Shown here: positions 1 through 5,412 of the stretch, one piece after another
How the letters are laid out: each line of letters opens with the position of its first letter
Position numbering within the stretch: the first letter of the stretch is position 1
NCBI GenBank assembly: GCA_019247245.1
Contig: JAFAPF010000244.1
Location: 1 to 5,412 of the forward strand
DNA length: 5,412 nucleotides
Direction of reading: 5' to 3'
Origin: Rubrobacter sp.
Lineage (GTDB): Bacteria; Actinomycetota; Rubrobacteria; Rubrobacterales; Rubrobacteraceae
The notes under the pieces: generated by a model
The model's database searches: none
Told to the model about the DNA's origin: nothing
What the model saw: the letters and a program-made list of their open reading frames with translations, nothing else
Made by a program: the position numbers and the translations under genes

Positions 1-51
1 CCTATATTTTGGGAATAGAGATCAGGGTGATTTGGTGAGGGTATAGCATAG

Positions 52-840
52 ATGCGGTTCATTGAAAAAGTGACGCAGATCCTCGATCTGTTTTCGCTGG
101 AGCGACCCGAGTGGGGGGTAAGCGAAGTAGCGAGGGCTTTGGAGCTGCCAAAGTCGACTACCAGCGAGCTGATGTCCAGCTTGGCGGACCAAAAGCTGCT
201 GAGCCGTACGGCGGTCAAAAGACGGTACCGGCTAGGATGGCATCTATTCGAATTGAGCCAGACCCTCCTGGATACTACCGAATTCCGGATCGAAGCCCGC
301 AGGGTGATGGAGGAGCTAGTTAGGTGCTGGAAGGAAACGATGCATCTAGCAGTATTGGACGGCGTGCAGGCCGTGTACATCGAGAAACTGCAGCCGATTC
401 CGGCGGTAAAGATCCGGATCACGCGAGCTGGGGTTCGACTAGCAGCGCACAGCAGCGGTGTTGGCAAGGTCTTGCTGGCTTACAGCGAGTGGGCCTACGT
501 CGCCTCGCAGTTCGGGGATCAGGGGATGCCGGAGCTGACGCCCAACACCATCACCACCCTCGACGCTTTGGCCGACGAGCTCGAGCGGGTGCGAGAGCAA
601 GGGTACGCCTACGACAACGAAGAGACGTTGATCGGGTTGTGTTGTGTGGCTGCTCCTATCTACGATTCCACGGGCTCGGTAGTCGCTAGCATCAGTTTTT
701 CGGTGCCAGGTTACCGGTTCTGCCCGAGAAAGGATGATTACACTGCGGCCATTCTCGACGGGGCTCGGCGCATATCCGAGAAAGTCAGCCCCATGTTAGA
801 AGAATACCCCGGCTATGAAGTGGAGGAGGCACAGGACTAG
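52..840 (+). CDS. IclR-family transcriptional regulator
   Basis: A 262-residue DNA-binding regulator of normal IclR length. Residues about 4-60 form the N-terminal winged helix-turn-helix, with the helix-turn-helix around 23-52 (VSEVARALELPKSTTSEL followed by a LADQKLL turn). The C-terminal effector domain shows the family landmarks AAHSSGVGKVLLA (131-143) and GYAYDNEE (184-191), followed by CCVAAPIYD and VVASISFSVPG. The start is fixed: an in-frame TAG lies directly before the ATG (49-51), and a weak GGTGAGG site lies at 34-40. IclR proteins such as MhpR, PobR and PcaR control aromatic catabolism, and this gene heads a co-directional meta-cleavage gene set, so it probably controls those genes. 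The effector, and whether it activates or represses, cannot be read from the sequence. Sampled GC is lower than in the downstream genes. Confidence 0.95.
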   Translation: MRFIEKVTQILDLFSLERPEWGVSEVARALELPKSTTSELMSSLADQKLLSRTAVKRRYRLGWHLFELSQTLLDTTEFRIEARRVMEELVRCWKETMHLAVLDGVQAVYIEKLQPIPAVKIRITRAGVRLAAHSSGVGKVLLAYSEWAYVASQFGDQGMPELTPNTITTLDALADELERVREQGYAYDNEETLIGLCCVAAPIYDSTGSVVASISFSVPGYRFCPRKDDYTAAILDGARRISEKVSPMLEEYPGYEVEEAQD

Positions 841-895
841 CTAACGAAAAGGCGGAAGTAGAATACCCAACTACGCGGTAGAGGAGGTACGGGAC
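802..895 (+). repeat. Diverged direct repeat across the regulator/dehydrogenase junction
   Basis: Bases 802-837, the last codons of the IclR gene, align with 861-895, the leader of the acetaldehyde dehydrogenase gene, at 27 of 35 positions with one single-base gap. Both copies begin GAATACCC and contain GAGGAGG followed by an AC-GGAC tail. Six of the eight mismatches are transitions, as expected for an old duplication. In copy 2 the GAGGAGG segment serves as the ribosome binding site; in copy 1 it encodes part of VEEAQD. Shared selection for purine-rich sequence could explain part of the match. Confidence 0.5.
881..888 (+). promoter_or_regulatory. Ribosome binding site deciding a GTG start
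   Basis: GAGGAGGT lies nine bases before the GTG at 898. No ATG, GTG or TTG lies in frame between the upstream in-frame stop TAG (859-861) and this GTG, so this site and the GTG together define the N-terminus of the acetaldehyde dehydrogenase. Confidence 0.85.
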
Positions 896-897
896 GA

Positions 898-1821
898 GTG
901 AGCGAAGACAGCCAGGTGAAAGTGGCCATCGTGGGTTCGGGCCTCATAGGCACCGACCTGATGTACAAGCTGCTAGAAGAGCCTGGGCATATGGAACTGG
1001 CGATGGTGGCCGGCATAGAGCCGGAGTCGGAGGGCCTCAAAAGGGCCCGAGATGAGGGGATCGAGGCCACCGCCGAGGGGATACAGCCGGTGCTGGATGA
1101 CCCCGAGATAAAGATCGTCTTTGAGGCAACTAGCGCCAAGGCCCACATGCAGAACGCGCCGCAGTATGAAGAGGCGGGCAAGATCGCTATAGATCTCACC
1201 CCGGCGGCCCAGGGCCCTTACGTAGTCCCCACGGCCAACCTAACGGAGCATCTGGACGAGGACAACGTCAACCTCATGACCTGCGGGGCTCAGGCTACGA
1301 CCCCTATGGCTTATGCGGTCTCCAGGGTAACCCCGGTGCGCTACGCCGAGATGGTCAGCACTATCGCGAGCCTCTCCGCGGGTCCTGGCACCCGGCAGAA
1401 CATAGACGAGTTCACCTTCACCACCTCCCGGGGGTTGGAGGAGATAGGTGGGGCAGAGGAGGGCAAGGCGATCATCATCCTCAACCCAGCTGACCCGCCG
1501 CTTATCATGCGCAACACCGTCTACGTCATCCCAGAGGACGACGAGGTAGACGAGGACGAGATCACCAACTCGGCGGAGGAGATAGTCTCGGATGTGCAAA
1601 AGGCCGTGCCCGGCTATCAGCTCAAGAACGGCCCGACGTTCGATAAGCGGGACACGCCCTGGGGCGAGAAGCCGGTCATAATGATGTTCCTGGAGGTGGA
1701 AGGCGCGGGACACTTCCTGCCCAAGTACTCGGGCAACCTAGACATCATGACTGCCGCGGCCAGGCAGGTGGGTGAGGGGTTCGCCCGGCACCTTTTGGGG
1801 ATAGAGGAGGTAGTGGCATGA
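898..1821 (+). CDS. mhpF: Acetaldehyde dehydrogenase (acylating)
   Basis: A 307-residue cytoplasmic enzyme (MhpF/DmpF/BphJ family) that oxidises acetaldehyde with NAD+ and CoA to acetyl-CoA, the last step of the meta-cleavage pathway. The N-terminal Rossmann fold begins [12 protein letters not shown], with the glycine-rich NAD loop at residues 13-18. The expected catalytic cysteine is Cys129 in [12 protein letters not shown], and the C-terminal motif [11 protein letters not shown] carries the conserved Asn280. Length is normal for the family. Translation starts at GTG with a strong site at 881-888. The stop overlaps the aldolase start (ATGA), which fits the known physical complex in which the aldolase passes acetaldehyde directly to this subunit. 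A strongly acidic stretch, EDDEVDEDE (213-221), is a local oddity. Ile codons are 10 ATA, 12 ATC and no ATT. Confidence 0.96.
   Translation: MSEDSQVKVAIVGSGLIGTDLMYKLLEEPGHMELAMVAGIEPESEGLKRARDEGIEATAEGIQPVLDDPEIKIVFEATSAKAHMQNAPQYEEAGKIAIDLTPAAQGPYVVPTANLTEHLDEDNVNLMTCGAQATTPMAYAVSRVTPVRYAEMVSTIASLSAGPGTRQNIDEFTFTTSRGLEEIGGAEEGKAIIILNPADPPLIMRNTVYVIPEDDEVDEDEITNSAEEIVSDVQKAVPGYQLKNGPTFDKRDTPWGEKPVIMMFLEVEGAGHFLPKYSGNLDIMTAAARQVGEGFARHLLGIEEVVA
1804..1811 (+). promoter_or_regulatory. Ribosome binding site inside the dehydrogenase C-terminus
   Basis: GAGGAGGT sits six bases before the aldolase ATG and at the same time encodes Glu-Glu-Val near the end of the dehydrogenase (tail IEEVVA). With the ATGA stop-start overlap this implies coupled translation of two proteins expected to form one complex. 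Confidence 0.8.
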
Positions 1822-2852
1822 CGGAGGCGAAGACAGAGGCCAAGCAGAAGGTACGCGTCACCGACACGTCTTTGCGGGACGGCTCGCACGCGATGAGCCA
1901 CAAGTTCACCCGCGAGCAGGTCAGGGATGTGGCGCAGGCTTTAGACGAAGCCGGCGTGCCGGTTATAGAGTGCAACCATGGGGACGGCCTTTCCGGCTCC
2001 TCCATCCAGTATGGCTTCTCTCGGGTTCCGGAGATGGACCTGATCTCGGAGGCGGTTGGGGTGTGCGAGCAGGCAAAGATAGCAGCGCTCCTCCTCCCGG
2101 GTATTGGCACTGTTGAGCAGCTCAAGGAAGCGGTCGAACGCGGGACCGAGGTCTTGCGCATCGCCACCCACTGCACCGAGGCCGACATCTCCCAGGAGCA
2201 CTTCCAGATGGCCAAGGAGATGGACTTAGAGGCGGTCGGCTTTTTGATGATGGCCCACATGAGAGGACCGGAGATCCTGGTGGAGCAGGCCCAACTGATG
2301 GAGTCCTACGGGGCGGACTGCGTCTACATCGTGGACTCTGCCGGGGCGATGTTGCCCAAGGACGCCAAAGAGAGGGTCGAGGCTATGAAGGAGGCTCTCG
2401 ATTGCCAGGTGGGGTTCCATGCCCACGACAACCTCGGCGTAGGCGTAGGGAACAGCCTGGCGGCTGTAGAAGCCGGCGTTGACCAGCTGGACGGGTCTTT
2501 GCGGGGCTTAGGTGCGGGGGCGGGCAACGCCCCGACCGAGCTTTTGGCCGCGGTCCTGGACAAGATGGGGCTGGAGACGGGTCTGGACGTCTTCAAGCTG
2601 ATGGACGCCGCCGAGTACACGATAGCGCCGATCATGCCCTTCGATCCGATGCCCGACCGCGACTCCATAGCGATCGGCTACGCCGGGGTGTACTCCACGT
2701 TCCTCTTGCATGCAAAGCGGGAAGCGGAGAGGTACGACCTGGACGTCCGCGAGATCATGATGGAGCTGGGGAGAAGAGAAGCCGTCGCGGGCCAAGAGGA
2801 CTGGGTCATAGACGTGGCGATGGACGTGGCCAAAGAAAAAGGCGCGGTCTAG
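1818..2852 (+). CDS. dmpG: 4-hydroxy-2-oxovalerate aldolase
   Basis: A 344-residue class II (divalent-metal) pyruvate aldolase of the DRE-TIM/HMGL-like family (DmpG/MhpE/BphI). It splits 4-hydroxy-2-oxovalerate into pyruvate and acetaldehyde. The N-terminal barrel motif [14 protein letters not shown] supplies Arg20, the metal ligand Asp21 and the probable catalytic His24. HAHDN at 201-205 supplies the metal-binding His201 and His203. The motif GYAGVYSTF (from about residue 287) in the C-terminal communication domain holds the conserved tyrosines. Length is typical, except for a short lysine/glutamate-rich N-terminal tail with the doublet TEAKTEAK (2-9); no later start is usable because the next Met (26) lies inside the active-site motif. 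It is translationally coupled to the preceding dehydrogenase, its known channelling partner. Confidence 0.97.
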   Translation: MTEAKTEAKQKVRVTDTSLRDGSHAMSHKFTREQVRDVAQALDEAGVPVIECNHGDGLSGSSIQYGFSRVPEMDLISEAVGVCEQAKIAALLLPGIGTVEQLKEAVERGTEVLRIATHCTEADISQEHFQMAKEMDLEAVGFLMMAHMRGPEILVEQAQLMESYGADCVYIVDSAGAMLPKDAKERVEAMKEALDCQVGFHAHDNLGVGVGNSLAAVEAGVDQLDGSLRGLGAGAGNAPTELLAAVLDKMGLETGLDVFKLMDAAEYTIAPIMPFDPMPDRDSIAIGYAGVYSTFLLHAKREAERYDLDVREIMMELGRREAVAGQEDWVIDVAMDVAKEKGAV

Positions 2853-2892
2853 AGGTGCGGGTCGCGTTCGAGAGAAGGGTAGGGAGAGAGAC

Positions 2893-3750
2893 ATGAGCGA
2901 GACTATGGAGACCACCGTCAAGACGGGATCTTACGATACCTACCTCACGCGTGCGGGGGAGGGGAACGACGAGGCCGTCCTCTTCCTGCAGGGCTCCGGG
3001 CCCGGAGCCACCGCCTGGTCCAACTGGCAGTTCGCCCTGCCGTCTCTGGGCGAGTCCTACGACTGCCTGGCGCCGGACCTCATCGGTTACGGCAACAGCG
3101 ATCACCCCGACGACCCGCCGCAAGGGGTGGCGTCCTGGCTCGACATATGGGTGAACCAGCAGATCGAGCTGCTGGACAACCTTGGTGTAGAGAAAGCCCA
3201 CTTGGTAGGCAACTCGATGGGCGGGGCTTTGGCCCTTCACCTGCTCCACCGCCACCCGGATCGCGTCGACCGCGTCGTGCTCATGGGTACCATGGGTCCC
3301 CCGCACCAGATCACCGACTGGCTGGACCGGCTCTGGGGCTTCTACGACGACCCCTCCGAGGAGCGCATGGCCGAGGCGATCTCCTGGTTCGTCTACGACC
3401 CGGACACGGTGGGCGGTGACCTCGAAGGCATCGCCGAGGAGCGCTATCCGGCGGCGATGGACGAGAACGTGCAGCGTAGCTTCGCGGCCATGTTCCCGCC
3501 ACCTCGCCAAAAGCACGTGGATGACCTGGTGCTGCCTGACTTGGCGTTCCAGCGCATGGACCACCCGATACTCCTGGTGCACGGCCGTGATGACGGGATC
3601 ATACCCTTAGAGACCAGCCTGTACCTGCTAGAGCGCCTGCCTAACGTGCAGATGCACGTCTTCGGTCAAGCCCGACACTGGACCATGATCGAGCACGCCG
3701 CCGCCTTCAACCAACTGGTGGACGACTTTTTGAGCGGTGGAAAAGTCTAG
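2893..3750 (+). CDS. dmpD: Meta-cleavage product hydrolase (2-hydroxymuconate-semialdehyde hydrolase type)
   Basis: A 285-residue alpha/beta-hydrolase that cleaves the C-C bond of the ring-fission product (for example 2-hydroxymuconate semialdehyde) to 2-hydroxypenta-2,4-dienoate and a carboxylic acid. The triad is visible: Ser108 in the elbow GNSMGG, Asp234 in HGRDDGIIP, and His262 in ARHWTMIEH. The oxyanion-hole motif is QGSGPGA (33-39). The lid region around ITDWLDRLWGFYDDPS and AAMFPPPRQKHVDDL looks DmpD/XylF-like rather than BphD/HsaD-like, judged from memory of those families. Two family positions differ: Gln33 replaces the usual His of HGSGPG, and ARHW replaces the usual CGHW. The start is supported by AGGGAGAG at 2881-2888, with no in-frame start codon just upstream; Met5 is a less likely alternative. 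It lies 40 bp after the aldolase, in the same apparent operon. The exact substrate is not determinable. Confidence 0.9.
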   Translation: MSETMETTVKTGSYDTYLTRAGEGNDEAVLFLQGSGPGATAWSNWQFALPSLGESYDCLAPDLIGYGNSDHPDDPPQGVASWLDIWVNQQIELLDNLGVEKAHLVGNSMGGALALHLLHRHPDRVDRVVLMGTMGPPHQITDWLDRLWGFYDDPSEERMAEAISWFVYDPDTVGGDLEGIAEERYPAAMDENVQRSFAAMFPPPRQKHVDDLVLPDLAFQRMDHPILLVHGRDDGIIPLETSLYLLERLPNVQMHVFGQARHWTMIEHAAAFNQLVDDFLSGGKV

Positions 3751-3842
3751 AACCCACGCTCACGGCCCGAACCACGAGTAGCTTTCGATCGGCATGAGCG
3801 AGTTCGAAGCCTGGCGGCTGCACGAAAGGTGATGAGCGAGCC
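3751..3842 (+). other. Intergenic leader with two nested micro-ORFs and a weak hairpin
   Basis: This is the longest gap between genes. A 12-codon frame (3794-3832, MSEFEAWRLHER) ends in TGATG, overlapping a four-codon frame (3832-3846, MSEP), whose stop in turn overlaps the next gene's start as ATGA. Both micro-ORFs begin ATGAGCGAG, as does the hydrolase at 2893. An imperfect inverted repeat pairs 3781-3788 with 3804-3810 (seven pairs, one bulged T, 15-base loop) around the first micro-start. No T-tract follows, so it is not a normal terminator. AAAGGTGAT at 3825-3833 is the likely ribosome binding site for the ATG at 3843. Function, if any, is unknown. Confidence 0.35.
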
Positions 3843-4571
3843 ATGAACCAAGGCGAAGAGACCCTGCTGTCGCACATCCGGGAGGCGCGCGAGAGGCGCG
3901 AAACGACGGCGCCTAAGGCCGAAGAGCTGGGGGTAGGCATCGAAGGTGCCTATAAGGTCCAGGCCGCCCTGGGGGAAGGCCGGGAAGTCAGCGGGTACAA
4001 GCTGGGTTTGCTCGGCCCCGCCAAGCAGGCGCAGATGGGCGTTGATTCTCCTATCTACGGCCGGGTCTACGAGGACATGATTCTGGCGAGCCCCGTACAG
4101 CTAGGTTCGTTCCTCCAGCGTCGGCTCGAACCGGAGTTGGCCGTGGTGCTCGGAGTAGACCTGCCACCAGGATCCTCCCCAGGCGTCGCCCACTTGGCTA
4201 TAGGCGGGATCTTCCTGGCGATAGACTTCCTGAGCAGCGTGTGGGAGGACTACGAGTTCGACGCCGCCGACGTGGTGGCCGACAACGTCTCCGGCGGAGG
4301 GTTCTTGCTGGGAGAGCGGTTGCTGAACGAACCTTTAGAAGGCAACCTGCGCCTGTATCACAACGGGCGGCTCTTAACCGAAGGGCCGGTCGGGAACGTT
4401 GGCGATATAGAGGGACGGCTACTCTGGCTCTCGGAGGCTGTCGGGGGTCTCGAAGCCGGGCAAACGATCTTCTTGGGATCGCCAGCCGCCGACCAGGAGG
4501 CCACGCCGGGCACGGTCGAGCTGCACGGTCCTCGCGGTAGCGTGCTGGTCGCAGACCTGCAAGAAGATTGA
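3843..4571 (+). CDS. 4-oxalocrotonate decarboxylase-like protein, divergent
   Basis: A 242-residue member of the 2-keto-4-pentenoate hydratase / 4-oxalocrotonate decarboxylase family, somewhat shorter than the usual 260 or so residues. Lys53 in GYKLGL matches the conserved family lysine. The segment AKQAQMGVDSPIYG (60-73) resembles the decarboxylase version (DmpH/XylI) more than the hydratase version. Two metal-ligand glutamates are kept as EPE (96-98), and DVVADN is present. The third ligand region is altered: where the next gene has AVEVVDSR, this one has AIDFLSSV, so Glu becomes Asp128 and the DSR is lost. The C-terminal GSPAADQEATPG also departs from the usual GSL-type loop. It may be an active decarboxylase with an altered site, a partner subunit for the adjacent hydratase (the two enzymes form a complex in the dmp/xyl pathways), or an enzyme for another substrate. 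Confidence 0.75.
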   Translation: MNQGEETLLSHIREARERRETTAPKAEELGVGIEGAYKVQAALGEGREVSGYKLGLLGPAKQAQMGVDSPIYGRVYEDMILASPVQLGSFLQRRLEPELAVVLGVDLPPGSSPGVAHLAIGGIFLAIDFLSSVWEDYEFDAADVVADNVSGGGFLLGERLLNEPLEGNLRLYHNGRLLTEGPVGNVGDIEGRLLWLSEAVGGLEAGQTIFLGSPAADQEATPGTVELHGPRGSVLVADLQED

Positions 4572-4584
4572 CTAAAAACTCGTA

Positions 4585-4591
4585 GGGAGGT
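4585..4591 (+). promoter_or_regulatory. Ribosome binding site of the hydratase
   Basis: GGGAGGT lies nine bases before the ATG at 4601, in the 29 bp gap after the preceding stop. It supports this start and independent initiation of the hydratase. Confidence 0.8.
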
Positions 4592-4600
4592 CAGGAAAGC

Positions 4601-5410
4601 ATGTCCGAACAATCAGCAGGCGCGGCTATCGATACCGAAGCCCTCGCCCGCCGGTTGGACGAGGCCTGGGAGAGCCGCGAGCCTATCGCGCCTCTCAGCG
4701 AGAGCGACGGCCTCGAAGACGTGGATCGGGCCTACGAGATCCAGACCACCTGGAGTGAGATGCGCATTGGCCGTGGGGAGAGGATCATCGGGCGTAAGAT
4801 CGGGCTAACCAGCTTCGCCATGCAGGATCAACTGGGCGTCAGCGAACCCGACTACGGGAGCCTCTGGGACTCTCGTTACTTCCCTGCCCAAGGCGGCCGG
4901 GTGGAGATGCCGGCCGAACCCTTCCTGCAGCCCTTTCTGGAGGGCGAGCTGGCATTTCTCATAGGGAGACCGCTTGCGGGGCCCGGTGTCACCCTGCAAG
5001 AGGCTCTGGCAGCGACCAAGGCTTTAGCCGTGGCGGTCGAGGTTGTGGACAGCCGCATCGAGGACTGGAACATCAAGCTACCCGACACGATAGCCGACAA
5101 CGCTTCTTACGGTGCATTCACTATCGGTCCCTGGAGCCGCTCTTTAAGAGAGGTGGACCTGCGTACCGTCGGGATGCTTATAAACCAGAGCGGCAACCGA
5201 GTGGCCGAAGGGATGGGATCCGCTTCTTTAGGGCACCCCGCTGAGGCTGTGGCCTGGCTCGCCAACAAGCTCACTTCGTTCGGGACCAGCCTGGAACCGG
5301 GAGACATAGTGCTCTCCGGTTCTTTGGGCAATGCGGTTCCGGTGCAGCAGGGTGACGTTTTCGTGCTCGAGGCTCACGGGCAGTCTCCGCTTACAGTATC
5401 TTTTACCTGA
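4601..5410 (+). CDS. mhpD: 2-hydroxypenta-2,4-dienoate (2-oxopent-4-enoate) hydratase
   Basis: A 269-residue cytoplasmic hydratase (MhpD/DmpE/XylJ) that adds water to 2-hydroxypenta-2,4-dienoate, giving 4-hydroxy-2-oxovalerate for the aldolase encoded upstream. Features in order are IIGRKIGLTSFAMQDQLGV with the conserved Lys66, EPDYGSLWD, the metal-ligand pair EGE (Glu114, Glu116), the third ligand Glu147 in AVEVVDSR, IADNAS, and a C-terminal block WLANKLTSFG...GDIVLSGSL. Length and motifs are canonical. MQDQLGVSEPDYG favours hydratase over decarboxylase, but these paralogues are easily confused, so a decarboxylase role is not fully excluded. It lies 29 bp after its divergent paralogue; the tandem arrangement suggests duplication or the usual hydratase-decarboxylase pairing. 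The stop codon ends two bases before the window edge, so downstream partners are unseen. Confidence 0.9.
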   Translation: MSEQSAGAAIDTEALARRLDEAWESREPIAPLSESDGLEDVDRAYEIQTTWSEMRIGRGERIIGRKIGLTSFAMQDQLGVSEPDYGSLWDSRYFPAQGGRVEMPAEPFLQPFLEGELAFLIGRPLAGPGVTLQEALAATKALAVAVEVVDSRIEDWNIKLPDTIADNASYGAFTIGPWSRSLREVDLRTVGMLINQSGNRVAEGMGSASLGHPAEAVAWLANKLTSFGTSLEPGDIVLSGSLGNAVPVQQGDVFVLEAHGQSPLTVSFT

Positions 5411-5412
5411 AA

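Noticed and set aside
1..51. Promoter or operator for the regulator gene in the AT-rich start of the window
   Set aside because: CTATATTTT and TATAGC are AT-rich, but no -35/-10 pair with proper spacing is visible and the upstream region is cut off.
859..864. TAGAAT as a -10 promoter element for the enzyme genes
   Set aside because: It differs from TATAAT at one base, but no -35-like hexamer lies 16-18 bases upstream (the region reads GACTAGCT), so a promoter cannot be supported.
858..881. Short inverted repeats GTAG-CTAC-GTAG before the dehydrogenase as an IclR operator or switching hairpin
   Set aside because: The arms are only four bases long, which occurs often by chance, and they do not extend into a longer palindrome.
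2806..3582. A 258-codon open frame on the minus strand opposite the hydrolase
   Set aside because: It is antisense to a gene with a clear catalytic triad, has Arg/His/Val-rich low-information content with no recognisable domain, and is what GC-rich coding DNA produces by chance. The other long minus-strand frames (for example 1745-2260 and 1240-1713) were rejected for the same reason.
3781..3810. Imperfect hairpin as an intrinsic terminator after the hydrolase
   Set aside because: The stem is only seven pairs with a bulge, the loop is 15 bases, and no T-tract follows.

Overview
The window reads as part of a catabolic operon from a high-GC Gram-positive bacterium, most likely an actinobacterium and possibly a Rubrobacter relative. 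That placement is an inference from GC-rich coding sequence, strong GAGGAGGT-type ribosome binding sites, a GTG start, and unusual isoleucine codon use: ATA is nearly as common as ATC, and ATT is absent in the acetaldehyde dehydrogenase gene. No RNA gene, mobile element, CRISPR array or convincing intrinsic terminator was seen.

All six full-length genes lie on the + strand. An IclR-family regulator (52-840) comes first. After 57 bp come acylating acetaldehyde dehydrogenase (898-1821) and 4-hydroxy-2-oxovalerate aldolase (1818-2852), which overlap by an ATGA. Next, 40 bp on, is a DmpD/XylF-type meta-cleavage hydrolase (2893-3750). A 92 bp gap holding two tiny nested reading frames follows, then two tandem paralogues of the fumarylacetoacetate-hydrolase-like hydratase/decarboxylase family: a divergent 4-oxalocrotonate-decarboxylase-like protein (3843-4571) and a canonical 2-hydroxypenta-2,4-dienoate hydratase (4601-5410). 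The window ends two bases after the last stop codon.

Together these encode the lower meta-cleavage pathway for catechol-type aromatics. The hydrolase cleaves the ring-fission product to a 2-hydroxypentadienoate, the hydratase adds water to give 4-hydroxy-2-oxovalerate, the aldolase splits this into pyruvate and acetaldehyde, and the dehydrogenase converts acetaldehyde to acetyl-CoA. The decarboxylase-like protein would feed the same dienoate pool from 4-oxalocrotonate, but the semialdehyde dehydrogenase and tautomerase of that branch, and the ring-cleaving dioxygenase, are not in the window. The IclR protein is the obvious candidate regulator.

The pathway itself is well known. The points most worth a second look are the decarboxylase-like paralogue with an altered metal-site region, a diverged direct repeat joining the end of the regulator gene to the leader of the next gene, the chain of micro-ORFs before the decarboxylase-like gene, and motif substitutions in the hydrolase.
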